Below, in pieces: positions 33,772-42,155 of a stretch of 52,504 bases of DNA (within the stretch, counting starts at the first letter, position 1; each line of letters starts with the position of its first letter). The stretch comes from Chloroflexota bacterium (lineage in GTDB: Bacteria > Chloroflexota > Anaerolineae > UBA1429): contig JAAYAW010000014.1 of the NCBI GenBank assembly GCA_012719135.1, positions 1 through 52,504 on the forward strand. The letters are read 5' to 3'. A program made the translations under genes and the position numbers. The notes beneath the pieces are model-generated. The model was not told the DNA's origin. It worked only from the letters and a program-made list of their open reading frames with translations, and did no database searches.

Positions 33772-35340
33772 ATGCTCCGAGATGTGTGCGCGGGCCTGGC
33801 CTTTATCAAGGAACTAAAGCCCTACGTGCGAGAGCCTCTCTGTTTCGAGCAGGCCGAGGCGCGTATCCGGCAGCAGCTTTCGCAGAGAGAGGAGGGCTTT
33901 CTGCGGGTGCTGAGGCAAGCCGTGTACGGATATGCCCCCAGCCCGTATCTCGCCCTGCTGAGGCACGCGCAGATTGCGTACCAGGATGTGGAGGCCCTGG
34001 TACGCCAACGTGGGGTTGAGAGCACTCTGGACCGGTTGTACGACGAGGGGATCCACATCACCCTGGATGAGTTCAAGGGCAGGGCGCCGATCGAGCGACC
34101 GGGCCTCAGCCTGCCTGTGAGCAGCGCCGCATTCGACAGCCCGATTCTCGAAGGGGCTATGACCTTTGCCAGCGGCGGGTCCGGGGGTTACCGCCGGCGG
34201 TTGCGAATCGACCCTGCCAGCCTGCGCTACGAGGCGGCCTACAACCTCTTGTACGAGCGGGCCGTATCGGCGGAGGGCATGCCTTTTGCTCAGTGGCGCC
34301 CGATTCTACCAGGCAGCGCCGGCATCAAGGATGCCATGCGGCAAGCCATGGCGCGCCGGCCGGTCGCGCGGTGGTTCTCGCAGGTGGATCCGCGCCACCT
34401 GGATGGGCATGCGGTCCTGACGCGTTTGGCGGTGGGCGCGGCGCGCGCTTGGGGCGCGGATATCGCCATGCCGCGGTACGTGCCGGCCGATGACGCGGGC
34501 CAGGTCGCGCGCTGGTTGGCGAGCCAGGCAGCGGCCGGTCACCCCGCCTTGATCTCGATGACCGGGAGTTCCGCCGTGCGTGTGTGCCAGGCTGCCGAGC
34601 AGCTGGGAGTGGATATCACTGGAACCCTCTTTCGCCTGGGCGGTGAGCCCTATACAGAGGCCCGGGCTGAGGTCATTCATGCCGCGGGCGCCCGCGCAGT
34701 AACGCACTACTCCATGTCCGAGCTGGGGCGCATCGGCCTCTCATGCGGGGCGCCGGAGCATGTCGATGACGTTCATCTGCTGTCGGACAAGCTGGCCCTG
34801 ATCCAGCGGCCGCCCCGAGGTACGCACGCTGGCGATGGCCTTCTGGCCTGGCATCTGACGACGCTCATCGCGACGCTGCCCAAAATCATGCTGAACGTGG
34901 AAACGGGAGACTATGGTGGGGTAGAACAGCGCGATTGCGGCTGCCTGCTGGGGCAGCTGGGGTTGAGCACGCATCTTCACACCATCCGGAGCTATGAGAA
35001 ACTGACCACCGAGGGCATGCACTTTACGGCCTCAGCCCTGCTGCATCTGGTAGAGGAGGAGCTGCCTCGACGCTTCGGTGGTGCCCCTGGAGATTATCAG
35101 CTGGTGGAACACCAGTCCGGCGGGGTGAGCCGAGTACTCCTGGTGGTGAGCCCGCGCGTGGGCGCTCTGGATGAGGCCGCGGTGGTGGCCACCGCCCTGC
35201 GCGAACTCGCAACGGATGCCGGCACGCGCATGATGGCGAGTCACTGGGAACGGGTGCGCACACTGCGGGTTGTGCGTCGCGAGCCGTACGTCACCGCCGC
35301 GGCGAAAATACAGCCGCTGCATATCGAGCGTTCGCTCTAG
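33772..35340 (+). CDS. Divergent AMP-forming ligase (phenylacetate-CoA ligase / LuxE-like)
   Basis: A 522-residue protein resembling the ANL superfamily. MTFASGGSGGYRRRLRI corresponds to the Ser/Gly-rich P-loop motif (usually TSGSTGxP). HYSMSELGRIGLSC matches the YGxTE motif. NVETGDYGGVEQRDCGC resembles the GDLG hinge region followed by the CxCG-like segment common in phenylacetate-CoA ligase relatives. The N-terminal 110 residues are unassigned. The ATG at 33772 follows AGGGAGG, while a longer in-frame reading would overlap the phosphorylase gene. It may activate a carboxylic acid as an acyl-adenylate for CoA or a carrier; the substrate is unknown. Confidence 0.68.
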   Translation: MLRDVCAGLAFIKELKPYVREPLCFEQAEARIRQQLSQREEGFLRVLRQAVYGYAPSPYLALLRHAQIAYQDVEALVRQRGVESTLDRLYDEGIHITLDEFKGRAPIERPGLSLPVSSAAFDSPILEGAMTFASGGSGGYRRRLRIDPASLRYEAAYNLLYERAVSAEGMPFAQWRPILPGSAGIKDAMRQAMARRPVARWFSQVDPRHLDGHAVLTRLAVGAARAWGADIAMPRYVPADDAGQVARWLASQAAAGHPALISMTGSSAVRVCQAAEQLGVDITGTLFRLGGEPYTEARAEVIHAAGARAVTHYSMSELGRIGLSCGAPEHVDDVHLLSDKLALIQRPPRGTHAGDGLLAWHLTTLIATLPKIMLNVETGDYGGVEQRDCGCLLGQLGLSTHLHTIRSYEKLTTEGMHFTASALLHLVEEELPRRFGGAPGDYQLVEHQSGGVSRVLLVVSPRVGALDEAAVVATALRELATDAGTRMMASHWERVRTLRVVRREPYVTAAAKIQPLHIERSL

Positions 35341-35357
35341 CGGGGTGGCACAACGGC

Positions 35358-35386
35358 TGGCAACCCGGTGCGCCACGGGCTACAAT
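35358..35386 (+). promoter_or_regulatory. Possible promoter for the GH42-led block
   Basis: TACAAT (35381-35386) with a poor -35 (TGGCAA, 35358-35363) at 17 bases, 41 bases before the GH42 start. The weak -35 suggests regulation by an activator, though this is speculative. Confidence 0.4.
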
Positions 35387-35426
35387 GACGGCAGAGGGTG
35401 TCTACACGTCAGGAAGAGGTGAAGAG

Positions 35427-37559
35427 ATGATCCGTCTGGGAGCACAGTACTATCGCGCGCCCTTTCCCAACCGCCGCTTTTGGCGGGATGATATGGCCCG
35501 CATGGCCGATGCAGGCCTGAATACGGTGCAGTTGTGGGTCCTGTGGGGCTGGTGCGAGCCTTCGCCAGATGACTTTCGGTTTGACGATTATGACGAACTG
35601 ATCGCCCTCGCAGATGAGGCTGGCCTCGGCGTTGTTCTGAGCACCATCGCCGAGTTGCAGCCCTATTGGATCCACAAGCAGGTGCCTGGCAGCGAGATGG
35701 TCGATCACATGGGGCACGTAGTGATCTCTTCCAACCGAGGGGAGGGACATTTCGGGTTGACTCCCGGTGGGTGCACGGACCATCCGGGCGTGTGGGAGCG
35801 GATGGCCGGGTTCCTCGAACAGGTGGTCACCCGGTACCGTTCTGCTCCGAACCTGGTGGGTTGGGACGCGTGGAATGAACTGCGCTGGAATGTGAACGCC
35901 GATGGGCAGGTCTGCCACTGTCCCTATACCGTGAACCGGTACCACACCTGGCTGGACGCGGTCTACGGCGGGCTGGAGGGCCTCAACGCGGCGTGGGATA
36001 CCCGGTATACCCTTTGGGAACAGGTGCTCCCGGGCAAGTTTCCGCGCAGCCCGTACACCACGACCATGGCCTGGCAGCACTTTCTGACCTGGCGCGCGAC
36101 AGAGCTGGGGCTCGCGCGGTACGACGTGGTCAAGGATCTGGATCCCGACCATCCGGTGACGGTCCATGGCGGCGCGCCGACAGTTCTGTATGGCGTGCGT
36201 TTCCCGGAGACCTCTCTCAACCGCGGCAACGACTGGGACTTTGCCGATGAGATGGATGGCATTGGCTGCTCCAGTTTTCCCACCTGGTTTCACTTTTCCG
36301 ATGCCGATCTCGCGATGCGCATCGAGTGCGTTCGCTCCGCGGCGCGCGGCAAGCGCGTCTGGTTGAGCGAGCTTCAGGGCGGGCGAGCGGCCAATGGCTT
36401 CCAGTCGCATGATCCGGTCCGGCCGGAGAACCAGCAGCGTTGGGTGTGGACCGGCGTGTCCAGTGGAGCGGACACGATCCTCTTCTGGTGCTGGCGCGAT
36501 GAGGTCTTTGGCTCCGAGTCGTCGGGCTTTGGGCTGGCGGGGGCGGACGGTTTGGCCGAACCCCGCCTGGCCGCGATGCGCAAGACGTCCGACCTCATGA
36601 GCGCCTACAAGGAGGAGTTGGCCTCCTACATGCCTCACACGCCGGCTGTAGGCGTGTACTTTAGCCCCCAGAGCTACTACCTGCACTGGAATCAGGAAGG
36701 CGATTCAGGGCTGCCGCAGAACGCCATCCTGGGCTATACGCGTGCTCTCTTGCGCAACCAGATCCCGTACACCATCATCGAGGAGGAGCATCTGGATAGC
36801 CTCGAAGATGTCGACATCCTGTTCATGCCGCGGGCCCTGGTGATCGATGAGGATCAGGCTGTCGCGCTCTCCGAGTGGGTGGAGGGCGGCGGCACGCTCG
36901 TGACGGAGGCAGAGTGCGGCGCCTTTGGCCGGAATGGCCTCTACCGGTATCCCGGCGAGCGCCTGGTTGCCGAACTGACGGGGGTGACGGAACTGGGGCG
37001 GCGCAAGCTCGACGGTAACAGCGTCACCGTTCAACTGGACGGAGCCACACTGAACCTGCCGGCTCGTCAGTGGCTGGCCCCACTCTCCGGCGAGGGCGGG
37101 GAGGCGTTCGGACTTCATCCCGATGGGCCGCTCTTTCTCTCGGTTCCCGCCGGCGAAGGGCGCGTTGTGTTCTGCGGAACCTATATGGGCGATGCATACT
37201 TTGACGGTTCTTCGAGTGGCGAGTCCGAGTATGCGCCCTACGCCGCCGATTTTGAGCGCTTTATCGCTGCCCTCGTGCAAGAGGCCGGTATCGAGATGCC
37301 AGCGCTGGTGCTTTCGCCTGAGGGCGAGGCGGCACGGGACGTTCACGTGCGCACGGGCTACACGCTGGGCCGGCCCATGGTGTACGTTTTCTGTGAACAG
37401 GCTGACCGAGTGACCCTGAGCTTCCCCGGCGGAACCTTCCGAGGGCCAGCCAGTGAGATCATCAGCGGCGCCGAGGTCGAACTCTGCGAGGATGGAGAGC
37501 GGCAGGTGGCCGCAATCCCCATGTCCGAATGGGGCATGGCCATCCTGCTTGGCCAGTGA
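35427..37559 (+). CDS. Family GH42 beta-galactosidase-like glycoside hydrolase
   Basis: A 710-residue protein. It has an N-terminal TIM barrel (LGAQYYRAPFPNRRFWRDDM, TVQLWVLWGWCEP) with likely acid/base E151 in WDAWNELRW and nucleophile E315 in VWLSELQGG. The middle domain (about 410-620) has the amidotransferase-like trimerisation fold of GH42 (VDILFMPRALVIDEDQAVALSEWVEGGGTLV), followed by a small beta domain. No signal peptide is seen, so hydrolysis of imported galactosides or related sugars in the cytoplasm is likely. The ATG at 35427 follows AGAGGTG. It leads a plus-strand block with a hydroxyacid dehydrogenase and an SDR. Confidence 0.88.
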   Translation: MIRLGAQYYRAPFPNRRFWRDDMARMADAGLNTVQLWVLWGWCEPSPDDFRFDDYDELIALADEAGLGVVLSTIAELQPYWIHKQVPGSEMVDHMGHVVISSNRGEGHFGLTPGGCTDHPGVWERMAGFLEQVVTRYRSAPNLVGWDAWNELRWNVNADGQVCHCPYTVNRYHTWLDAVYGGLEGLNAAWDTRYTLWEQVLPGKFPRSPYTTTMAWQHFLTWRATELGLARYDVVKDLDPDHPVTVHGGAPTVLYGVRFPETSLNRGNDWDFADEMDGIGCSSFPTWFHFSDADLAMRIECVRSAARGKRVWLSELQGGRAANGFQSHDPVRPENQQRWVWTGVSSGADTILFWCWRDEVFGSESSGFGLAGADGLAEPRLAAMRKTSDLMSAYKEELASYMPHTPAVGVYFSPQSYYLHWNQEGDSGLPQNAILGYTRALLRNQIPYTIIEEEHLDSLEDVDILFMPRALVIDEDQAVALSEWVEGGGTLVTEAECGAFGRNGLYRYPGERLVAELTGVTELGRRKLDGNSVTVQLDGATLNLPARQWLAPLSGEGGEAFGLHPDGPLFLSVPAGEGRVVFCGTYMGDAYFDGSSSGESEYAPYAADFERFIAALVQEAGIEMPALVLSPEGEAARDVHVRTGYTLGRPMVYVFCEQADRVTLSFPGGTFRGPASEIISGAEVELCEDGERQVAAIPMSEWGMAILLGQ

Positions 37560-37575
37560 CGCTGATAGGTGGAAT

Positions 37576-38592
37576 GTGGGCGATATCAGAGCGGCGTTCT
37601 TTGGCGGGCAGGGCCTGTACGGGCAGGCGAGCCAGATCGACTATGTGTACGGGGCGGAGCGCGTCGAACGCATTGCCGGGCTGACGCAACTCTATCCCTG
37701 GCAACTTCACCAGGGTAACCTGGAGCGTCTCGCCGATATGGCGGACCTGCAGGTGATCTTTGCCACGTGGGGCATGCCCGTGCTGGGCGATGCCGAACTG
37801 GCATTGTTGCCTCGGTTGCAGGCCGTGTTCTATGCCGCTGGCACCGTCAAGGCCTTTGCGGGCCCCCTGTTGGAGCGCCATATCCTGGTCACCAGTGCCT
37901 GGGCGGCCAACGCCATCCCCGTGGCGGAGTTCGCGTTGGCGCAGATCCTCCTGGCTTGCAAGGGATACTTTCGTAACGTCCGCGACTATCGTCCGGAGAC
38001 CGGCCTGGCGCCGCACGCCTGCTACCGGGGGCCGGGGATCTATGATGTTCCCGTGGCGTTGATCGGGGCAGGTCAGGTGGCCAGGGCTCTGATGGAGCGC
38101 CTCCGGCCCTTTCAGCTCGAGATCTGGGTGGTCGACCCCTACCTTACTGACGAGGAGGCCACGGCGCTCGGTGTTCGGCGGGTAAGCCTGGAGCAAGCCT
38201 TTCGGGAGGCGTTTGTGGTGAGCAACCACCTGCCGAACCTGCCGGATCTGGCCGGGACGCTGGGTCGCGATCTGTTCGCCTCCATGCGCCCGGGGGCGGT
38301 CTTTATCAATACGGGCCGCGGCGCGCAGGTGGTCGAGGCCGACCTGGCCACCGTCCTGTCCGTGCGGGATGATCTCACCGCGCTCCTCGATGTCACCGAC
38401 CCCGAGCCACCTGACCCGGATTCGCCACTCTACCGGCTGCCGAACGCGCACCTCAGCAGCCACATCGCCGGCTCGCTCAACAACGAAGTGGGGCGCCTCG
38501 CGGATTACGCGATTGACGCCTTCCTCGAGTGGCGAGCGGGGGCCACGCCCCGCTATGCGGTGACTTCGAGCATGTTGGCGCGCATGGCCTAG
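37576..38592 (+). CDS. D-2-hydroxyacid dehydrogenase family protein
   Basis: A 338-residue NAD-dependent dehydrogenase. The NAD fold is VALIGAGQVARALMERLRP. The catalytic triad is visible as Arg in INTGRGAQVVEADL, Glu in DVTDPEPPD and His in SSHIAGS. The N-terminal domain (AAFFGGQGLYGQ to about 100) is divergent. The GTG start at 37576, 16 bases after GH42, follows AGGTGGA; the longer in-frame reading overlaps GH42 and is rejected. It probably reduces or oxidises a sugar-derived 2-hydroxy/2-keto acid or a similar cyclic substrate in the same pathway as its neighbours (inference). Confidence 0.85.
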   Translation: MGDIRAAFFGGQGLYGQASQIDYVYGAERVERIAGLTQLYPWQLHQGNLERLADMADLQVIFATWGMPVLGDAELALLPRLQAVFYAAGTVKAFAGPLLERHILVTSAWAANAIPVAEFALAQILLACKGYFRNVRDYRPETGLAPHACYRGPGIYDVPVALIGAGQVARALMERLRPFQLEIWVVDPYLTDEEATALGVRRVSLEQAFREAFVVSNHLPNLPDLAGTLGRDLFASMRPGAVFINTGRGAQVVEADLATVLSVRDDLTALLDVTDPEPPDPDSPLYRLPNAHLSSHIAGSLNNEVGRLADYAIDAFLEWRAGATPRYAVTSSMLARMA

Positions 38593-38659
38593 GCCGTCTG
38601 GCGCGTCTGGGATCACAATGGGTGGACGTTTGCAGTAGATAAGGAGTCATTAGGAGACG

Positions 38660-39400
38660 ATGGGGCAACTGGATGGCCGGGTAGCTATCGTGACGGGCGG
38701 CGGCAGCGGGATTGGCAAGGCGATCGCGGAGCTGTACGCCAGCGAGGGCTGTGCCGTGGTGATCGCCGGGCGCAAGGCGGAACGGCTCGAGGCGGCCGCG
38801 GAGAAGATCCGGGCGGCTGGCGGGCGCGCGCTGGCCGTGCCGGCCGATGTGGCTGACGAGGCTCAGGTGGCCGCTCTCTTTCGGTCTGCCCTGGCCCAGT
38901 ACGGCCGCCTCGATATCCTTGTGAACAGCGCCGGCGCCTTTGACGGAGGCTGGATCGAGGACATCCCTCTGGCGGCCTGGCAGAATGTGGTGAATGCGAA
39001 CCTGACCGGGCCGTTCTTGTGCATCCGGGAGGCCTTTCGCATCATGAAGCCCGCCGGAGGCGGCCGGATCATCAACATCGGGAGCATCTCGGCGCAGCGC
39101 GCCAGAGAGCAATCGGCCCCCTATACCGCCACCAAGTTCGGCGTCTGGGGATTGACTCAGGCCGCGGCGCTGGAGGGGCGCGACTATGGGATCGCCGTCA
39201 GCGCGCTGCACCCTGGCAACACGCTGGTGGAGCGCCGCGCGCAGGGCAGGCAGTCGGGCCACAGCAAGGACGAGGAGCCCATGTTCGACGTCAGCGTGAT
39301 CGCACGAACGGCGCTGCTTATGGCCACGCTGCCGCCCGAGGCAAACATGTTGGAAGCGATCGTGCTGCCGCTGGAGCAAAAGTACATCGGCCGAGGCTAG
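38660..39400 (+). CDS. Short-chain dehydrogenase/reductase
   Basis: A 246-residue classical SDR. It has the cofactor motif TGGGSGIGKA, ILVNSAG, and the catalytic Ser (GSIS), Tyr155 and Lys159 in APYTATK. An Arg after strand 2 (IAGRKAERL) suggests NADP(H). The C-terminal substrate loop (HPGNTLVERRAQGRQSGHSKDE) is unusually polar. AGGAG lies shortly before the ATG. It follows the hydroxyacid dehydrogenase and probably belongs to the sugar block; the substrate is unassigned. Confidence 0.92.
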   Translation: MGQLDGRVAIVTGGGSGIGKAIAELYASEGCAVVIAGRKAERLEAAAEKIRAAGGRALAVPADVADEAQVAALFRSALAQYGRLDILVNSAGAFDGGWIEDIPLAAWQNVVNANLTGPFLCIREAFRIMKPAGGGRIINIGSISAQRAREQSAPYTATKFGVWGLTQAAALEGRDYGIAVSALHPGNTLVERRAQGRQSGHSKDEEPMFDVSVIARTALLMATLPPEANMLEAIVLPLEQKYIGRG

Positions 39401-39436
39401 CGGCTTCCGTTCCGCGTCGCCGCGGGGGCGCCCGTC

Positions 39437-39465
39437 TTGCCACCCCTGCGGGCATCCGGTACAAT
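39437..39465 (+). promoter_or_regulatory. Sigma-70-type promoter for the sugar isomerase/epimerase gene
   Basis: TTGCCA (39437-39442), 17 bases and TACAAT (39460-39465), 71 bases before the ATG at 39537. It gives this gene its own start within the sugar block. Confidence 0.7.
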
Positions 39466-39536
39466 CTCACGGCGTGGGTTCAAGCCCGCGCCGTGAGTTC
39501 GACGTCTTCCGAGCAGTGTCGCACGAGGAGAAGAGA

Positions 39537-40439
39537 ATGGCACCGCAGCTATCGCTTGGTACCTGGCCCTTTCTGCGAGGGCCGTATGCAGACAATCCCT
39601 GGAGTTTGGAGCGCGTCCTCGATTTTGCCGCCGAGGTCGGCTATGGCGGAGTCGAACTGAGCGGGTATCGCCCACATGCCCACTACGACGACTATGACAC
39701 CGACGAAAAGCGGCGGGCCCTGCGTGAGATGATCGAGAGCCGGGGGCTGAGCGTTTCCGGCTATGCTCCGGACTTGCGCCATGTCCCCGTGGCACTGACG
39801 GACCAGGAGACCTACATGGCGGAGCTCACCAAGGCCATGGCGTTGTGCGTTGGTGTCCGTACCGATGTGCTGCGCGTGGATACCGGGGTGCCCCCTGAGG
39901 ATTTCACGGCGGAGGAATATGCCGAGCGCTTTAAGCGAGTGGTCATCAACTGGGACCATGCCGTGTCCTTCGGGCTCAAGATCGGCGTTGCGCTGCACTG
40001 GGAGTTTGAGCCTCGGTTCTTTATCAACAAGCCGAGCGAGGTAAGGCGCCTGCTAGAGTCCCTCCCCGAGAGGAACATGCACGTCATCCTCGATATGAGC
40101 CACGCCTACATGATGACCGTAATGGGTGCTCGGCAACCGGGCGTCAAGCAGACAATGCCTTATGGCATCGTGTCTCTGGGACGCGACATTAACAAGTACA
40201 TCGGGCATCTCCATCTTTCCGATACCGATGGGACGATCTCCCCTCGTAGCCAGAGCAGCACCCATGTGGCGCTCGGGCATGGCAAGATCGATTATGATAC
40301 CGATATCTTCTACCTCCGGCAGGATCTGCAAAAGCTCTCCTGGTGGACGGTGGATCTCAACGAGAATGATGACGCTGAGGCGGCTGCCCGCGAATCCTTC
40401 CGCATGGCTGAAGAGTTCCTGCACACCTACGCGATCTGA
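39537..40439 (+). CDS. Sugar phosphate isomerase/epimerase (xylose isomerase-like TIM barrel)
   Basis: A 300-residue protein of the AP endonuclease 2 / xylose isomerase-like fold. AAEVGYGGVELSGYRPH gives an early metal-region Glu. VALHWEFEPRFF, HVILDMSHAYMM and YIGHLHLSDTDG supply further His/Asp ligands. LGHGKIDYD and WWTVDLNEND near the C-terminus provide the last acidic ligand. Enzymes of this fold isomerise or epimerise ketoses, inosose or hydroxypyruvate. The ATG at 39537 follows GAGGAG and lies below its own promoter. A strong terminator follows the stop codon. Confidence 0.85.
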   Translation: MAPQLSLGTWPFLRGPYADNPWSLERVLDFAAEVGYGGVELSGYRPHAHYDDYDTDEKRRALREMIESRGLSVSGYAPDLRHVPVALTDQETYMAELTKAMALCVGVRTDVLRVDTGVPPEDFTAEEYAERFKRVVINWDHAVSFGLKIGVALHWEFEPRFFINKPSEVRRLLESLPERNMHVILDMSHAYMMTVMGARQPGVKQTMPYGIVSLGRDINKYIGHLHLSDTDGTISPRSQSSTHVALGHGKIDYDTDIFYLRQDLQKLSWWTVDLNENDDAEAAARESFRMAEEFLHTYAI

Positions 40440-40470
40440 GCCCTGCCGGGCCTATCGGATAGCTGCACTT

Positions 40471-40500
40471 GGGGCACGCCAACACAGGCGTGCCCCGTTT
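40471..40500 (+). terminator. Strong Rho-independent terminator
   Basis: A perfect 10-bp GC-rich stem GGGGCACGCC/GGCGTGCCCC around AACACA, followed by GTTT, 31 bases after the isomerase stop. It lies only 17 bases before the next start codon, so the next gene may be read through or have its own promoter. Confidence 0.75.
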
Positions 40501-40516
40501 CCGTCCCGGAGGTCAT

Positions 40517-41440
40517 ATGGCCATCGTGATCTGCAACGAGGTCGGCGGTATCGGCATTGGTCACGCGGCACGGGTTCTACGGGCCGGGGGGGATGCACTG
40601 GACGCCGTCGAACGGGGCATCTGGCCGGTGGAGAGCGATCCGCGGATCCACAGTGTCGGCCGCGGAGGTTGGCCGAATCTCCTGGGTCAGGTCGAGTTGG
40701 ATGCCTGCATCATGGAGGGGGCACACCTTCGCTCGGGTGCAGTGGGAGCCGTCCGGGGATACCTGCATCCCATCACACTTGCGCGCCGGGTGATGGAGCG
40801 CACGCCCCATGTGCTCCTGGTGGGAGAGGGCGCCGAGCGTCTGGCGGCCGAGTGCGGGCTGGAGAGGGCGGAAAACCTGACACGGGAAGGAGCGGCCTTC
40901 TGGGAGCACTGGCGCGCCTCGGCGATCCCCGGTGATGAGGCGAGGGCCTGGCCGCCGGATGCGCTCGCTCCGCTGGCCTGGCGCGCGGCCGACCCCGTCC
41001 ACACTCACGGGACAACGGTTTTCCTCGCGCGCGACGGGCGAGGCCATATGGCGGCCGGCGTGAGCACGAGCGGCTGGGCCCTCAAGTATCCGGGCCGGCT
41101 GGGCGATTCGCCCATCGTCGGCGCCGGGTGTTACGTTGACGATCGCTATGGCGCTGCCGCCTGCATCGGGCAGGGGGAGCTGACCATTCGGGCGGGCACT
41201 GCGCGTTCGGTTGTGCTGTACCTCAAGCTCGGCCTCAGCCTGAGCGATGCCTGCCGTGAGGCTGTGCGCGATCTGGAGCACCTCGCAGCCGACCGGTTGT
41301 CCTTTGTGATGATCCACGCACTGGACGCCTCCGGCGAGCACCATGCGCTCTGCTGGGGCGATCACGAGTCGCCCCGCTACTGGGTCTGCAGCGGAGAGCA
41401 GGGGCCGGCGAGCCTGGTGAATGCTGGGCACGTGCGCTGA
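40517..41440 (+). CDS. N4-glycosylasparaginase / isoaspartyl peptidase-like Ntn hydrolase
   Basis: A 307-residue Thr-dependent N-terminal-nucleophile hydrolase precursor. The cleavage/active-site region reads VHTHGTTVFLARDGRGHMAAG, matching the NHDTIG motif of aspartylglucosaminidases with T166 as the likely nucleophile exposed by autocleavage. STSGWALKYPGRLGDSPIVGAG is the strongly conserved downstream block (GRVGDSP). The upstream GRGGWPN motif also fits. It would cleave the GlcNAc-Asn bond or isoaspartyl dipeptides, in line with nearby glycosidases. The ATG at 40517 follows GGAGG. It converges with ridA. Confidence 0.88.
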   Translation: MAIVICNEVGGIGIGHAARVLRAGGDALDAVERGIWPVESDPRIHSVGRGGWPNLLGQVELDACIMEGAHLRSGAVGAVRGYLHPITLARRVMERTPHVLLVGEGAERLAAECGLERAENLTREGAAFWEHWRASAIPGDEARAWPPDALAPLAWRAADPVHTHGTTVFLARDGRGHMAAGVSTSGWALKYPGRLGDSPIVGAGCYVDDRYGAAACIGQGELTIRAGTARSVVLYLKLGLSLSDACREAVRDLEHLAADRLSFVMIHALDASGEHHALCWGDHESPRYWVCSGEQGPASLVNAGHVR

Positions 41441-41455
41441 GTGGTGGGCCAAAGG

Positions 41456-41938
41456 CTAAAGCGAGATCTCCACCTCGGCCTCGATCTCCACCGGCAGGCC
41501 CATCGGGAGATCCGCCATGCCTACCGCGGAACGGGCATGCTGGCCCGCCTCAGGCCCGTACAGCGTGATGATCAGGTCGCTAAAGCCGTTGATGACGGCC
41601 GGTTGACTGGAGAAGCCGGGGACGGTGTTCACCATGCCGAACACCCGCAGCCACGCAACGACGCGATCCAGATCCCCCAGCTCGCGCTTGAGGCTCGCGA
41701 GAATAGAGAGCGCGGTAAGCCGCGCGGATTGGTAGGCCTCCTCCACCGTCACTTCTCCGCCGACCTTGCCGTAGGGCCCTGAGGGCGTCCCGTCGGGCAG
41801 CAAGGGCCCGTGGCCGGAGATATAGGCGCGGTTGCCGCGGACTCGAACCCAATGGAAGGGCAGGCGCATGCCCTCGGGCAGCTGGATAGGCTCGGGCAGT
41901 ACCAGTCCAAGCTCCTCTATACGGCTCTCAATTCGCAT
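41456..41938 (-). CDS. RidA (YjgF/YER057c/UK114) family protein
   Basis: A 160-residue RidA-fold protein of the longer subgroup (LGLVLPEP start, VRVRGNRAYISGHGP, then SILASLKRELGDLDRVV and FGMVNTVPGFSSQPAVINGFSDL). The C-terminal GMADLPMGLPVEIEAEVEI keeps the family core but lacks the Arg used by RidA imine deaminases in the usual RVAVGVxxLP sequence, so deaminase activity is uncertain. GGAGGT lies before the ATG, and a TTTACC-17-TATACT promoter lies upstream. Confidence 0.88.
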   Translation of the reverse strand: MRIESRIEELGLVLPEPIQLPEGMRLPFHWVRVRGNRAYISGHGPLLPDGTPSGPYGKVGGEVTVEEAYQSARLTALSILASLKRELGDLDRVVAWLRVFGMVNTVPGFSSQPAVINGFSDLIITLYGPEAGQHARSAVGMADLPMGLPVEIEAEVEISL

Positions 41939-41989
41939 CGGTCTACCTCCAGCGGGTGCTCGCGCTGACGTGCTTTCAGCTGTTTTCGG

Positions 41990-42018
41990 AGTATATCGTT
42001 CATTAGTGGCAGGGTAAA
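41990..42018 (-). promoter_or_regulatory. Sigma-70-type promoter for ridA
   Basis: On the minus strand TTTACC (42013-42018), 17 bases and TATACT (41990-41995), 52 bases before the ATG at 41938. Confidence 0.55.
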
Positions 42019-42061
42019 GGCCCTCCCGGCGCGATCCGTGCCCGATGGCCGTGGTATAGGC

Positions 42062-42089
42062 TTGAGGTGGGCTCTGCCGTCGCTATAAT
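42062..42089 (+). promoter_or_regulatory. Sigma-70-type promoter for the lipid kinase-esterase pair
   Basis: TTGAGG (42062-42067), 16 bases and a perfect TATAAT (42084-42089), 67 bases before the ATG at 42156. It is divergent from the ridA promoter. Confidence 0.7.
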
Positions 42090-42155
42090 GCGTATCATGA
42101 GGCGGATCGCCAGATCGCGCCGGCGTTTCGGCGGTCGCTGACGGAAGGGGTAACC

